Below are positions 24,203 through 35,038 of a stretch of 64,000 bases of DNA, one piece after another. Numbering within the stretch: position 1 is the first letter of the stretch; the number at the start of each line of letters is the position of its first letter. The notes under the pieces were generated by a model. The model worked only from the letters and a program-made list of their open reading frames with translations, did not search any database and was not told the origin of the DNA. The DNA comes from Leucocoprinus leucothites. Lineage: Eukaryota > Basidiomycota > Agaricomycetes > Agaricales > Agaricaceae. The DNA lies in contig JAACJO010000027.1 of NCBI GenBank assembly GCA_013368445.1, positions 372,001-436,000 on the forward strand, written 5' to 3'. The position numbers and the translations under genes were made by a program.

Positions 24203-25564
24203 ATGCAACACCTCATTCTAAACATCACCCTAGAACCCTACACCTACCAAACCAATGTACCTCTTACACCCCTATGCAAATCAGACATCACATCTAATTC
24301 CAGTCATTTATCTCCATGCCCTCCAACATATACTGCACCTGGATCAGGAATGAGCTATGTCTCTACCCCTCCAGTCACAACCATTGAAATCATTCAGCCC
24401 CCTTCCCCAATCTTGGAAGATTCCACACCAGAAGAAAGTGTCACCAACCCCACTCGAGCCATTCATACCTTCCAACTCTACAACACCCCCTTCACTGAAG
24501 CTAGGGCCACTCTCTGTAAAGATTCACTCAACACTGTCCAGTCTGACTTATTCAGGGAGGACTGGACTACTCTCCTATTTCTTAAACATGCATTGCTCCA
24601 CCACTCATATTCCCTCAAGTGCCATGCTGACTCACTTCACTGAACTATCAAATCCCCTGTCATTAGGAAAATCATATCAGCAGCTGAACAAGCCCTTTAT
24701 GCTTTCCCAAAGGCTCCAGATCCAAGTGAGCCTAGTGAGACTTGACAAGGACCTGAACTCCCTGATCTCCAGTACCCAGATGGACCCAATGATGGAACCA
24801 ATGGAGTACCCCCTGAACTTCCTAATGTGGCTTGACCTGACACCCCTCAGAGAGAGGAACAAGCTGGAACACCTGATAATGGACTATGATTGCCACAAAT
24901 GGAATCTGACCTGGTTCTCACCCCCAAAATTCCTGAACTGAGAGTTTACTGTGCAATCTGTAGGATCAATGGTCATTTTGTGGACCAATGCAAACAATAC
25001 ACCTGTAACTACTGCCAACACTCAGCCCCTGGACATCTCAGATGATACTGCCTCCTCAACAAACACTGAGCCTGCACCACCCAGGAGTTCACACAAGTCC
25101 TCCAATGATGAGCTGTTGCAAAGTTCCCACAACTACACCTCTTCCCACTCACTGCATTCATCAATGGAGTCTCTGATTGAGAACAATGATGGCTCAAACC
25201 TATCCTTACCTGCAAACATCCATTTCAAGTATTTAGACCCAGAGACCTCCCCTTATCTTCTTCCCAAACCTCTCCAGCTCAAGAAATCTGTCCAATCCAA
25301 CTAGTCCAATGTCAACAACAAAGGCAAAATGAAGTCTTCCTCCATGTGGGACACAACTCAACAGACAGAAGTAGAACACAAGTTCTACCACTGTGTTCTC
25401 TAGCTTACCTGACTCCTGATACCTGACATTCATATTACAAAACACCTCACCATTGACCTTGTACCCAATGCCACCTCAGACCCTGACAAATCTCTGATGG
25501 AGGCTATGACCATTGGGATGCTTATGGAGAAGAGTATGATGACTCCTATGATGATGTTGCCTAG
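24203..25564 (+). pseudogene. Beta ORF3: post-pol tandem-knuckle protein, homologue of alpha ORF3
   Basis: 453 codons from ATG 24203 to TAG 25562 with no frameshift but 13 in-frame TGA codons and no other stop. Knuckle 1 is CAICRINGHFVDQC (from 24950). Knuckle 2 is C-X2-C-X6-H-X4-C, starting four residues later, the same spacing as in alpha. The N-terminal part is Ser/Thr/Pro-rich and the last 20 residues are acidic and Tyr-rich, again as in alpha. Knuckle position is codon about 250 here and about 244 in alpha. The gene is dead in this copy, but the shared architecture argues that ORF3 is a real chromoviral gene. Confidence 0.78.
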
Positions 25565-25844
25565 GCCAACATCACTGGGGAGCCCTACTGAACAGACTTT
25601 GAGTAAAGACATTGATGAGGACATCAAGTCGTACAAAAGAGATAATGTTATAAACATTGACTTGATTGACACCCATTGTGACTTGATCATTCTAGACGCT
25701 GACACAGCCACCTGGTCTGAAGCAGCCTTACTAGATTGGGAAGAATATATTGGGAAGTTTGATATCAAGGAAGAGAGATTCAACATCAATTGGGATGAGT
25801 ACAATGTCATCACCAGGATCAGAAGGAATGGTTTCACTGTTTGA
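25497..25844 (+). CDS. Beta ORF4: small acidic protein overlapping the end of ORF3
   Basis: 115 codons from ATG 25497 to a TGA at 25842, overlapping ORF3 in another frame. The last about 75 codons are Asp/Ile-rich and lack stops, unusual in this degraded element. The fragment at 21662-21860 carries the same C-terminus with conservative changes and an in-frame 9-nt difference. I do not recognise the family. Element alpha has no counterpart: its polypurine tract follows ORF3 at once. It could be a protein-coding exon, or chance. Confidence 0.45.
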   Translation: MEAMTIGMLMEKSMMTPMMMLPRPTSLGSPTEQTLSKDIDEDIKSYKRDNVINIDLIDTHCDLIILDADTATWSEAALLDWEEYIGKFDIKEERFNINWDEYNVITRIRRNGFTV

Positions 25845-25936
25845 TAGGAATGGACTAACAGACTGATAAACAGACAATGATAGTTTCATGGACATTGCAT
25901 TTGGATTTGAATATTACGATATCTAACTATGATAGC

Positions 25937-26332
25937 TGTTACATCAGCAGATAGATTAGTATTTATCAGTATTGTGATTGTGATATCAGACTTATAGTTG
26001 TAGTTTTGTAGTTTGATACTATTTTGGTTAGTTAGTATTTAAGGACCTTGTATTAGAAAGATTAAACACAAGTTTAATCTTTCCTTTGTTTTCTGGACTA
26101 CTTGTGTTTACTCACCCCAACTTGAATTCACTTGTATCATTGTTGTTGTCTCAAACCTTGCACTACCTTAGACTTACCACAAGTCTTCTTGGCCTTCTCT
26201 TACTGGGCTTTTGAGAATACTCAAGCTCATTAATTGAAGTAGGTTAAAGACCAGTTAGCTGCTGCCTTACATAACCCAATCATGTGTTGTGACATATGAT
26301 GTTACTAGGCACTCTGACTGTAAATCTTAACA
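25937..26332 (+). repeat. Beta LTR (right)
   Basis: Ends CTTAACA at 26332. The start is placed at TGTTACATCA (25937) because this mirrors the end, but no clear polypurine tract precedes it, so the start is uncertain. A TATTTAAG box lies at about 26036-26043. Confidence 0.6.
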
Positions 26333-26639
26333 ATCATGTTCTGAAATATTGCTGGACTATTGCACATTTGAATGGGAGGTAATGTCTTGCACAGCCTAGG
26401 TGCACAGCCTCACATAGCATTACTCAGCCATTGTCATACTCTTCATCATCCCCTTAGTCACAATGACTCCTTGCTTACTCACCTGTTTCTATTCTTAGAC
26501 TCTTATAACTCATTTCCTTAGTATATAAACCTTGTAGCTATACTATATTTACCAACTCTTTCTTCTTCTCTTTGCTCTCTCATTACTCTCAAGTCTTTAC
26601 ACACTTGTTGCAGCCTAAGTTCTAGCTTAGGTCATAACA
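26333..26639 (+). other. Unassigned, possibly a solo LTR
   Basis: About 300 bp between beta and the pogo copy P2. It begins near TGTTCTG and ends TCATAACA, has a TATATAAACC promoter-like box near 26521-26530 and a T/C-rich stretch after it, all LTR-like. No matching 5-bp duplication was found, so this stays tentative. Confidence 0.3.
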
Positions 26640-26903
26640 AGTCCCTTCTTCAGGAGGGTTCATGAGCTGAAGGACATTTACAATACAGATAAGACTAGTC
26701 TCTTAAACATGTGAGTATTGAATATAATCAGAATAGAAGCATGTACTAATCATAGAGAACTTTCTTCAGTATGTGGCCTGATCATGGATTATCTGACAAG
26801 TATGTCCCTGGAGTCACAGGAAGAAAATTCTGACTTACATTTGCAATCACAATGAATGTAGATGGCAGTGACAAGCTTCTACCATTAATTATAGGTAAAT
26901 TCC

Positions 26904-27129
26904 TGTAGCTGTTTTGTGACTTGGTCACTCTATGACTTATGCTTATGTTGTTATATATTTTCCTATGTCATCTGTTACCTAAGCTGATGAAGAGTAGATA
27001 GTATATTTATGAATATTCCTTGTACTAGATACTCTTTGGACTCTCAAATATCAAACTTTACTCCTAGTGAGTCTTGGTGTTCTTGAGTTTCTTTCCATGT
27101 GACACAGCCATTCTCACTCTTGCATCACA
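26904..27129 (+). repeat. Gamma 5' LTR
   Basis: 226 bp, TG...CA. It differs from the 3' LTR at roughly 12 sites by eye (about 5%), including transversions, so gamma is older than alpha. Confidence 0.88.
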
Positions 27130-28289
27130 TATTTTCAACAGTCAAAAAGCTTTGAATTTTACTATGCCCTAACAAGGCATACCCCCTCTCTCTCTTGTTG
27201 ACTTCACCAACCTCTGGACACCCTGGTCTGATCAACCTGGAAATCTGCTATCTACAACTATTGACACATGTCCCTCTCCCAAACCTAGTTTCCAATCTAT
27301 AGTTGTACTCTCTAGATGGCCACTGGCAGGTACAATTTGTGCAACCACAAGGTTGTTGAAGAAAGTCCTCCCAACAAGGAAGCTGGAGGTAAGTTTCTGA
27401 CTACAAATTCTGGTTCTGATTCCATGCATACAGGTAACAGTACTAGGTATGGGACAATTCCAGTTGTTCCTAGTCAGTCTGTGGAATCTGTAGTGAACTC
27501 CATAGCCAATGTGAGCTTATGCTCATCACTGTTGACCCCCAGTTCTCCATGAGCCAAATAAACATCTGTCCCCTGAGCAATTAGAAGCTATCAACCAAGC
27601 CACTGCTGGCCTCTCAGAAGAACAATGAGATGCCTACAACTGCTGGATGGCAGGTGCTAATATCACCACTGACCAAGCTAGTGGATCAAGAGACAAGGGC
27701 AAAGGTGCAGATCCTCACTATTGGGGCTCAGCTGGAATCCCCAAATGTAAGCTTGACATGGACACCCAACAAGTCCTTTTGAAAAATCCTGGATATGAGA
27801 CTATTGACTAAGACAAACCCAAACCCAAACATAAGAAGTGTTCCAAAGACAAAGAACATGAACATTGTAAGAAACAAAAAGCTCAAAAGAGGTCAAAAAT
27901 TTGAAAAGAACCTAAATATGCAGTCAAAGAACAAGAGACATCTAACCTCTCCTACACATCTGATGGTGTTGCAAACCACATCCACCACATTGCTGATGCA
28001 AGCATTGGCAATGCTGCTCCAAGATATGGCAACACTCATAGAATTGATGATTATCTGCATCCTTCTCAACAGATCAACCCTCAGAGTTACCTAGGTAGAG
28101 CCTTCACCAATGCAAGAGCCAACTTGTGACAATCATCATCTAAACCAAATACTAGTCACTCTAACAAATGCAAAAAACATCATTCAAAGAAGCCTTCCAG
28201 GAAACACAAAGGAAAAGGAAAGAGCAAACATCACTGTAGCAAATGTAGCCCTTCACCATTGACTCTGACAGTGACTCAGACACTTCAGG
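27130..28289 (+). other. Gamma leader and upstream gag region, degenerate
   Basis: Between the LTR and the recognisable gag. Short open stretches are rich in Lys, Ser and Asn (for example 27795-28094), with many stops; no domain was identified. It probably holds the leader and the gag N-terminus. Confidence 0.4.
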
Positions 28290-29400
28290 GAATTTGGATG
28301 ATGATACATCCAGCAGTGGTGAAGATTCAGACAAGCCATCCTCTTCTGACCATCACTCAAGCTCAGATAACTCCTGTAGTTGCTCAGACCACTCATCACC
28401 TTTGAGCACTCAATCTGATGAGTTGAGTGACACTGACTGCTCCAACTCTGATGAATCAATCCCAAAACATCACATTAGGCATTGTAACAGGGGCAGAAGG
28501 TCTCTGCTCAAGCCAATTCCACCTAACAAATATGATGGCAATCCAATCCCACAAACTTACTTCTAGTTTGTCCAACAATCATTGGACTATGTCAATGATG
28601 GGAGGGCTCCAGCTGAACATCAGGTCTCTATAATATCTAACTTCCTAACTGGGAAGGCATATGAATTCTACACTCATGAGGCATCTCTAGATCCCACTCA
28701 TTGGAATCTTGATGAGTTCTTTGAAGCATTGTTTGACTACTGCTTTCCACTGGATTTCAGAGCCCAACAACATTGGAAACTGGCTTGTTTCTTTCAAAAC
28801 AAATTTTCCATCAGAGACTATGCTTCCCAGTTGAATGAATATTTCTCTATACTTGGTTATGATAACTCATGCAATGAGACTGACATGGTGACCAAGTTAT
28901 GGTATGGTCTTAACATCAATATCCAACAACAACTCTGGTTGGAGAGATTAAACCTTGAACAATCACCCTATAATGAGGTACTCAGAATGGCTGAGACTCT
29001 TGAAATGTCAAATCTTGCTGCTTGACACACCATATGGGACTCTGGACATGACAACCAAGATCGCAAACATCATCATGATGACCAAAAGGGCCACAAAAAT
29101 TGTTTATAAAGTCATCCCTGAACCCATCACAATGCCTCCAGTAATGACAGACAAGTCTACTTTGAAGACACCACTGTCAGGAGAAGCTATTACCTGCTTA
29201 ACAACTCCTCACATACTCAGTGAAGCAACAGGGAAGACCAGCAAAACTGCCACTATAGTTGCAAATCCAATTGTTCAGATAATAAATCCTCAGGATATAA
29301 TAGATATAACTTGACTGAGCAGGAGATAGAAAGACTTCATGCAGAGAATTGCTGCTTTAGATGTAAGGAAACCAGTCATACCTCATGCCACTGCCCCACT
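28290..29400 (+). pseudogene. Gamma gag
   Basis: A Ser/Asp-rich N-terminal stretch (28294-28460) is followed by a KYDGNP-type block near 28530. A gag capsid region with one open stretch follows (28582-29025: FLTGKAYEFY, FFEALFDYCFP, WKLACFFQNKFSIRDYASQL). One CCHC-like knuckle CFRCKETSHTSCHC lies at 29353-29394. Stops and frame changes occur between these blocks. Confidence 0.75.
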
Positions 29401-31362
29401 AGAAACAATGTTGCATCCTCTAGTTGAAATGGACCTCCCAGTCAAAGGTCTATCAATAACATTGAGATTTCTGCCATTCAGCAAGCTGAAGAACTTTGTC
29501 AGCTAGCCAAAACTACTGAGTGCACTGAGCTGATAGAATTATCAATGATGGACTTCAGTGATTATGATAGTAATGCTGGATTTTACACTCACCTCTACAA
29601 CAACATTGTGCTACTAGAACAAACAGAGCTAATCACTGATGATGAATTTCACAGCACCCAGTCTGACAACCTGAAAGCACTATGACCATCAGATCCTTGT
29701 CTTGAAGTTCATGATCTTCTTGTGATGGAAGATCTCTGAATTGAACCCCCAATGGGATCCTTTGAAAAGGTAAAAGCTTGGTTAACAGAGGATGAATGTT
29801 ACCTGAGTGGTCCTTACTACTCTGAAGGAGACTACTTCAATACTGAGGAACTCTCCCCAATCACATTCAATCACTCTGAGTCAGATGTCAAGGCATCTAA
29901 ATATGTGAATAATCTGCTTGACAAGAAATGGGATAACATCAGTTCAGCTCAATGATTTTGGCTTGAACAAGTGATGCAGAAACTCTTACCTAGTAGCTGG
30001 GGACTTCAAGTATCTCATCACTCCACTGAGAGCAAAGCAGCTCCAATCTACAATGAAATTCTAAAAGGTGTGATCTTGGTCAAAGAGTCATACATATTTA
30101 GATGGACACCACAGTCTTTGGCAAAGTACATCACTTGAAAAATATATCAATCAGTGCATCAACAACCACTGAGGAAGCTAATAAACAAAATTGATAAGCT
30201 CAGTCACAATCTCATGTGCTTTGATGACCCAATACTCACCAATGTAGAAAACATCCTTAACATAGCATATTGTCACAAAATCATCAAGTACATGGATGAT
30301 TACATTCATATTGTTTGACCACCTAGGTTTTTCATCCAAGCTATTGGAATTGGCTCTTGGGTGACCATCTGAGACCTTGACTGGGATATGGACCTTGAAA
30401 TTAGTTAGTGCCACCTGTTGGACAAAGAATTCAGCATAGTTGACTGGGTTAGGAAACACCCAGTGCACAATCATCTTTACCCTGCTACCTCAACAGATCC
30501 TGAAACTGTCATTGAAAGTATTAGCTCTCTCTTCAATAATATCATCACAAAAGACTTGCCTCTCAAGGTATGTGATTCTATCAATGTAATGAATGTGAAT
30601 CTTGAAGTTGATGGTCAACAAATCAAAGCAGGGACTTACCCTTCTATTCAATGAAACTTAACTATCCCATGCAACATCTCTAGAGTGATCCCTCATCCTC
30701 TAGTTGTAGTATTAAAGATAAATAGTCACCCCTGCAGGGCACTAATAGACACTGGATCTATGGGAGACTTTATCTCCACAACAATTGCACAACAACTTAG
30801 TGTTCCTAAGGTTGAACTTGAAAAAGCCATATCTGTGCAAATAGCCTGTCAAGGATTCCCATCAAACATCAACTACTGTACCAGTGTGCAGTTTACTTAA
30901 CAGAAACTGAATTACAGATGGGAATTTGATATCATGAACTTGGCAAATTATGATGTTGTACTGGGAACACTGTTCCTGTATCAACACAAAGTTAGTATCT
31001 GTATGGAACCTCCTGCAGTGGTCATAGGGAGTGAAGATCCAATTCCTACAAAGGGACCTCATATTGCCAAGTTATCTTCTCATGCCATGATGATGTATGA
31101 GGATAGGATTGAGGAGATCCGAAATATTCTACTGGAACATGCAAAGAAAGTCTGTAGAAATGCTTCAGAAATGCTGCTTCCTCCTTTACAAGACATCAAC
31201 CACAAAATACCTTTAATAGACTCCAATGTCAAATACTCATGGAGACCCTCTTGCTGCCCAGATGCACTGTTAAATTAGTGGGTAAGCAAGAAAGAAGCAT
31301 ACATTAAGTCTGGATGACAGGTCCCAAAACCTGTCCCCAATGCATGCCCAATGCTACAGATA

Positions 31363-34300
31363 AGGTAGACAATATCAGGAACACACACATGTTATGTAAG
31401 CAACTTTTACTCTCAATGAAAAGTGTAATTGTGACAACACAAACCAAGTTTGAGACAAAATAATCCCTGGGGATGACAGATAGAGTTTATAGTAATAGTT
31501 CCTAGGAGCTGGTTTCCAAGATAATGCTGTATATAAATTATTGTTTAATTTTTTTCTTTAAAACCAAAAGTGCACAGTCTACCTTAATCATTTATTTGAT
31601 GAAGGCTGAGACCAGCAAGGGTTTGAGATCCATGATATTTTGCCACTTATATAATCATTCACATGACCACTTTGTGGCTGGGGGAAGAGCAAGGGCACTG
31701 ACAAAAAACAGAATATATTTTGCATTTCTGCCTACAGAGTAATGGGAAATCATTCCAAAGCTCATAGAGCATGCATAAACAACCTTTCTAAGGCCAAATA
31801 TGGATGGAAATGCATAGAGAATGCAGCTCCTCCTTCCCAAGATGCTCCAACTCTCTTGTCTTCCCCCTCTCCAGCAGATAACCAAATCTTCAACACCTTA
31901 GAAACAGTCTTCGAACCACAAATGGATGTTGGAGGAAGTCCTAGTGGTACTATAGATCTTGATGATGAAGATGGTGAAGAGTTGGAGGCTGGAGAGGAGA
32001 AAACAGAGGATGAGGTCCGGAGTTTTGCATCAACCTTGCAAGCAGCATTCCAAGTGGCACAAAAGGCAGAAAAAGACCTGCAGGCACAAGGGCCAAAGAG
32101 ACCTCGACATTATACTGGAAACTCTGATAGAACAAAGTGAGATTGGGCCACAAAACCTCAAAATTAGTGGAAGGAGGGCTCAAGCTCATCAATGAATATC
32201 TCATCCTTCCAGAGCAAAAAAGCCCTCAATCGGATGAGCCAAAGGACCAGGAGGAGGTCCAGAGTGATGGAGACGACAAAACCACAGCAGAAGTGGATGA
32301 AGAGAGTATTGAGGAACATGTGGAGCGGACTTTTGGAGAAGAAAAGGTAAATGTGAGTAAGAGAGGTGTTTCTACAGTGTTTTTGGCTCACATTATTCCA
32401 GAAACTCCAACCAAAGATGGTTTACATTCAAAATTCTCTTCATGAGGGTGATAAACAAGTCCTAGAGGTGAAAGAATGTGTCAAAACCATCCTTGATGAC
32501 CTGAAAAATTGAAACATACTCATTGATGATAGTCCAGAGACAGAGATGGACAAGTCCTTGAACCAGATATGTTACAAGGACTTTCCTAGACTCCAGCAAG
32601 TTAGAATCAAGCTTACCTTGCTGTCTAAGGACAAGAACCTTACACAGCTCATCTGAACTTGTCTCATGACCATGATCTCAGCCCTGAACTTCTATCTTGA
32701 TATTGAGCTGAGCTACACTTGGTGGGAAGCATCCATTCTTGTGGCAAAGGCTTCAGGAAAGAGTGTCAGTCATGTACACACTATACAGATATGGATATAT
32801 GAATACCTTCATGAATAAAATCTCCTACTTTACAATTGTGGCACTGCACTTCTTCTGTCAGTCATCAATGACAAAGACTTCTCATGTGAACTGCAGTTAT
32901 ACCTGATCACAAATGCAAAAAATGGATACATATGGGCTGAAGACATTGTTGAATATGTCTCAACATCTGAAGTTCAGCAGTGGTTTGGCTCAAAGGTTCC
33001 CAAAAGCATCACACTCCACATAGCTCAGTGATGGTTCCATTGGCTCAATTGGCAGTACACCTGAAAGCAAAACTGGATGTATGTTGAAAGACACAAGTGT
33101 GAGGATATTGTTGAGTATAGGAAAGGTTTTATTAAGTGATGGAAGGAGGAGTATGAACTGCAGATGTTTCTCTATGATAACAATGGCAATGCACCACCAC
33201 CACCAAAAGGCTTTCCAGTCAAACAAGTGGGTCAGTTCTGGTTGATTCCCCTCACCCAATTTTTATGAGAATGATTGCAGGAGGTTGAAATGGGGGCACA
33301 AAGGAGAGCAGTCATCAACTGAGAAGAAGGGAGAAGGACCATCAATCATGGTTTCAGAATTCCTGACACCTGATTGGGGATGCTTGGTGCATGTGGGAGA
33401 GTGAGGAGTTTTATTTTTGGACATCTCAACAGAACACTTCTGACTCCTGACTTTGCAGGGAAGCATGCAATTTTTTCAAAGCAGGGAAAAACTTGGATGG
33501 GTATTTTACTGGTGAAGATCTGCTGGCTCAGGCTGACAAGGCAATTGACATTTTTGAGGAAAAAACAAATGGGTTTGTGACTGGCCTTTTTCTTTTTGAT
33601 AATACTCCAAGTCACCAACACTGAGCTGCAGATACTCTTTCAGCTTGACAGATGCCAAAATTTCCTCATGGAACATGCCATCACTGTAAAGACAGCCCAA
33701 AAATGCAATCAACCTCTTTTGAGAAAAATGGTGTTCCTATCTACCAAGACTTGTATTTTCCAGATGATCATCCAACTATGCCAGGGTGGTTCAAGGGAAT
33801 GGAGCTCATCATCAAAGAGTGGGGACTCTGGCCAGCTAATGGAGAGCTACTTGCCCAGTATGAGGGATTCAAGTGTGAGCTGGACCACACTGACTGCTGC
33901 TGCTGTTGGTTACTGTTTTGCCAGCCTAATTTTGTCAATCAGAAGTCCCAGCTTGAAGAACTCATCATGTCTTGAGGCCACATCTGTGACTTTTACCCAA
34001 AATATCATTGTGAGCTCAATTTAATTAAGCAGTATTGGGGTGCAGTGTCATGATCTGCAATCACAACCTCTCCAATTTGATCTCTGACTATTTTTTTCGA
34101 TTTCTGATTCCCATGATTTTTCATTATCTACCATTTCTATAAATATTTTGCAGCCTGTTTCCACTCATCATTCTATCATCTTTTCATTTGCGCTCATATT
34201 CATTTCCGCCATTCCATTTATGTTTGTCATTCTCTGTTGTGTCATGTCTCTTGTTGTCTATTTACCTTTCATTTATCTGTTTATTTGTTTATCATTGCAT

Positions 34301-35038
34301 TGTGAGCTTTGTGATATTTACATGTTATTTGTCCAATTTTGTGTTATCTTAAATATGTCGCTACTAGCTCATGTATTACCCATTCTGAAGATCAACTAAG
34401 ATTCCACTCTTACTCTCTGTCTGATTATTCCTTCAGTGTTGAATTCCAATTTGCACTGCCTGTCATCTTTCTCATAGACCAAATCAGTCAATGTGATATC
34501 AGAAGGGCACAGCACATATGCTGAAGCCAATGACTGACCTCTCTGTAACTTTCATGTGCTTAGTAAGTGCCGGTAATTTGCAAATCTTGACATGCAGCTA
34601 AGCTGCAGGACAGAAATTCTCTGAAGACTGATAATTTAGAGGGGATGGAGGCACTTGTCAAGAGCTGCCTTGATGATGTCCCTTTACTCCAGATACAGCG
34701 GTAAGCTTCCTTCATGACAATGGCATTGAATATAATTACTGATAATGTGATTATTGATAAGATACACAAATAGGGTGGCACAATTTATTGATACTTATTC
34801 TCAAGGCTTAACAGGCCCAGAAGCAGTGTGGGCAAATAGGAAGTATTATGGTTATCACATACTTCCTCCAGAAATTACAAAGGAGCTTCACCAGGAGTAT
34901 GTAGAGAGGTTCTTGGATAGTAGTCAAGTACTATCAACATAAGCATCCTTCCAAGTGTATCTAGAATGTGATATTTTGCCACTTTGGGCACCTATCAACA
35001 TGCTTACATAAGGTGCTAAATCTTGATGTCATCTACCT
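31363..35038 (+). mobile_element. DDE transposon X, copy X1 (TA target duplication)
   Basis: Inserted in gamma RT at CAGA-TA-CCAAAA; removing it and one TA restores the RT frame. Ends AGGTAGACAATATCAGG and, on the other strand, AGGTAGATGACATC form imperfect TIRs. Encodes a decayed transposase. N-terminal MGNHSKAHRA region (31742) and a PRHYTGNS block lead the protein. A GEGPSIMVSEFL block (33330) comes before FEEKTNGFVTGLFLFDN (second Asp, near 33550-33605). The MPGWFKGMELIIKEWGLWP block lies at 33778, and NLIKQYWG is near 34018-34040, where the expected catalytic Glu reads Lys. A FIDTYSQGLTGPEAVWA block follows at about 34785. A solo LTR (34046-34592) sits inside. Confidence 0.85.
34046..34592 (+). 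repeat. Solo LTR, family epsilon, inside X1
   Basis: 547 bp starting TGTCATGATC and ending TCTTGACA, with a perfect TGCAG duplication (34041-34045 and 34593-34597). It splits the X1 transposase just after QYWGA, and the frame resumes with AAKLQ. Same family as the LTR at 49397-49935. Confidence 0.93.

Larger units (their letters stand above)
19705..26332. mobile_element. Element beta: rearranged second chromovirus with inverted-repeat arms
   Basis: Three joined parts. 19705-21374 is a reversed 3' end (ORF3 part + LTR). 21375-21861 is another reversed LTR/ORF4 fragment of a slightly different copy. 21862-26332 is a plus-strand 3' two-thirds of an element (RT, RNase H, integrase, chromodomain, ORF3, LTR). 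The outer ends are LTR ends (TGTTAAG at 19705, CTTAACA at 26332). Flanking 5-mers (GACAC, ATCAT) do not match. Chromodomain and integrase resemble alpha but are clearly diverged. All parts carry stops. Confidence 0.8.

Noticed and set aside
24951..25304. 117-codon ORF over the beta zinc knuckles, identical in the inverted arm
   Set aside because: It is a shadow of ORF3 in the +1 frame. I first considered a programmed frameshift after the knuckles, but the C-terminal acidic tail lies in the knuckle frame in both elements.
24203..25564. UGA recoding (selenocysteine or altered code) as the reason for UGA-only stops
   Set aside because: The alpha pol frame of 1136 codons contains no internal UGA, and every UGA seen fits CGA decay in a CpG-depleted repeat.
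19705..26332. Beta as a single intact insertion with TSD
   Set aside because: Flanking 5-mers differ (GACAC and ATCAT) and the delta RT does not resume after 26332, so rearrangement rather than a simple insertion is likely.
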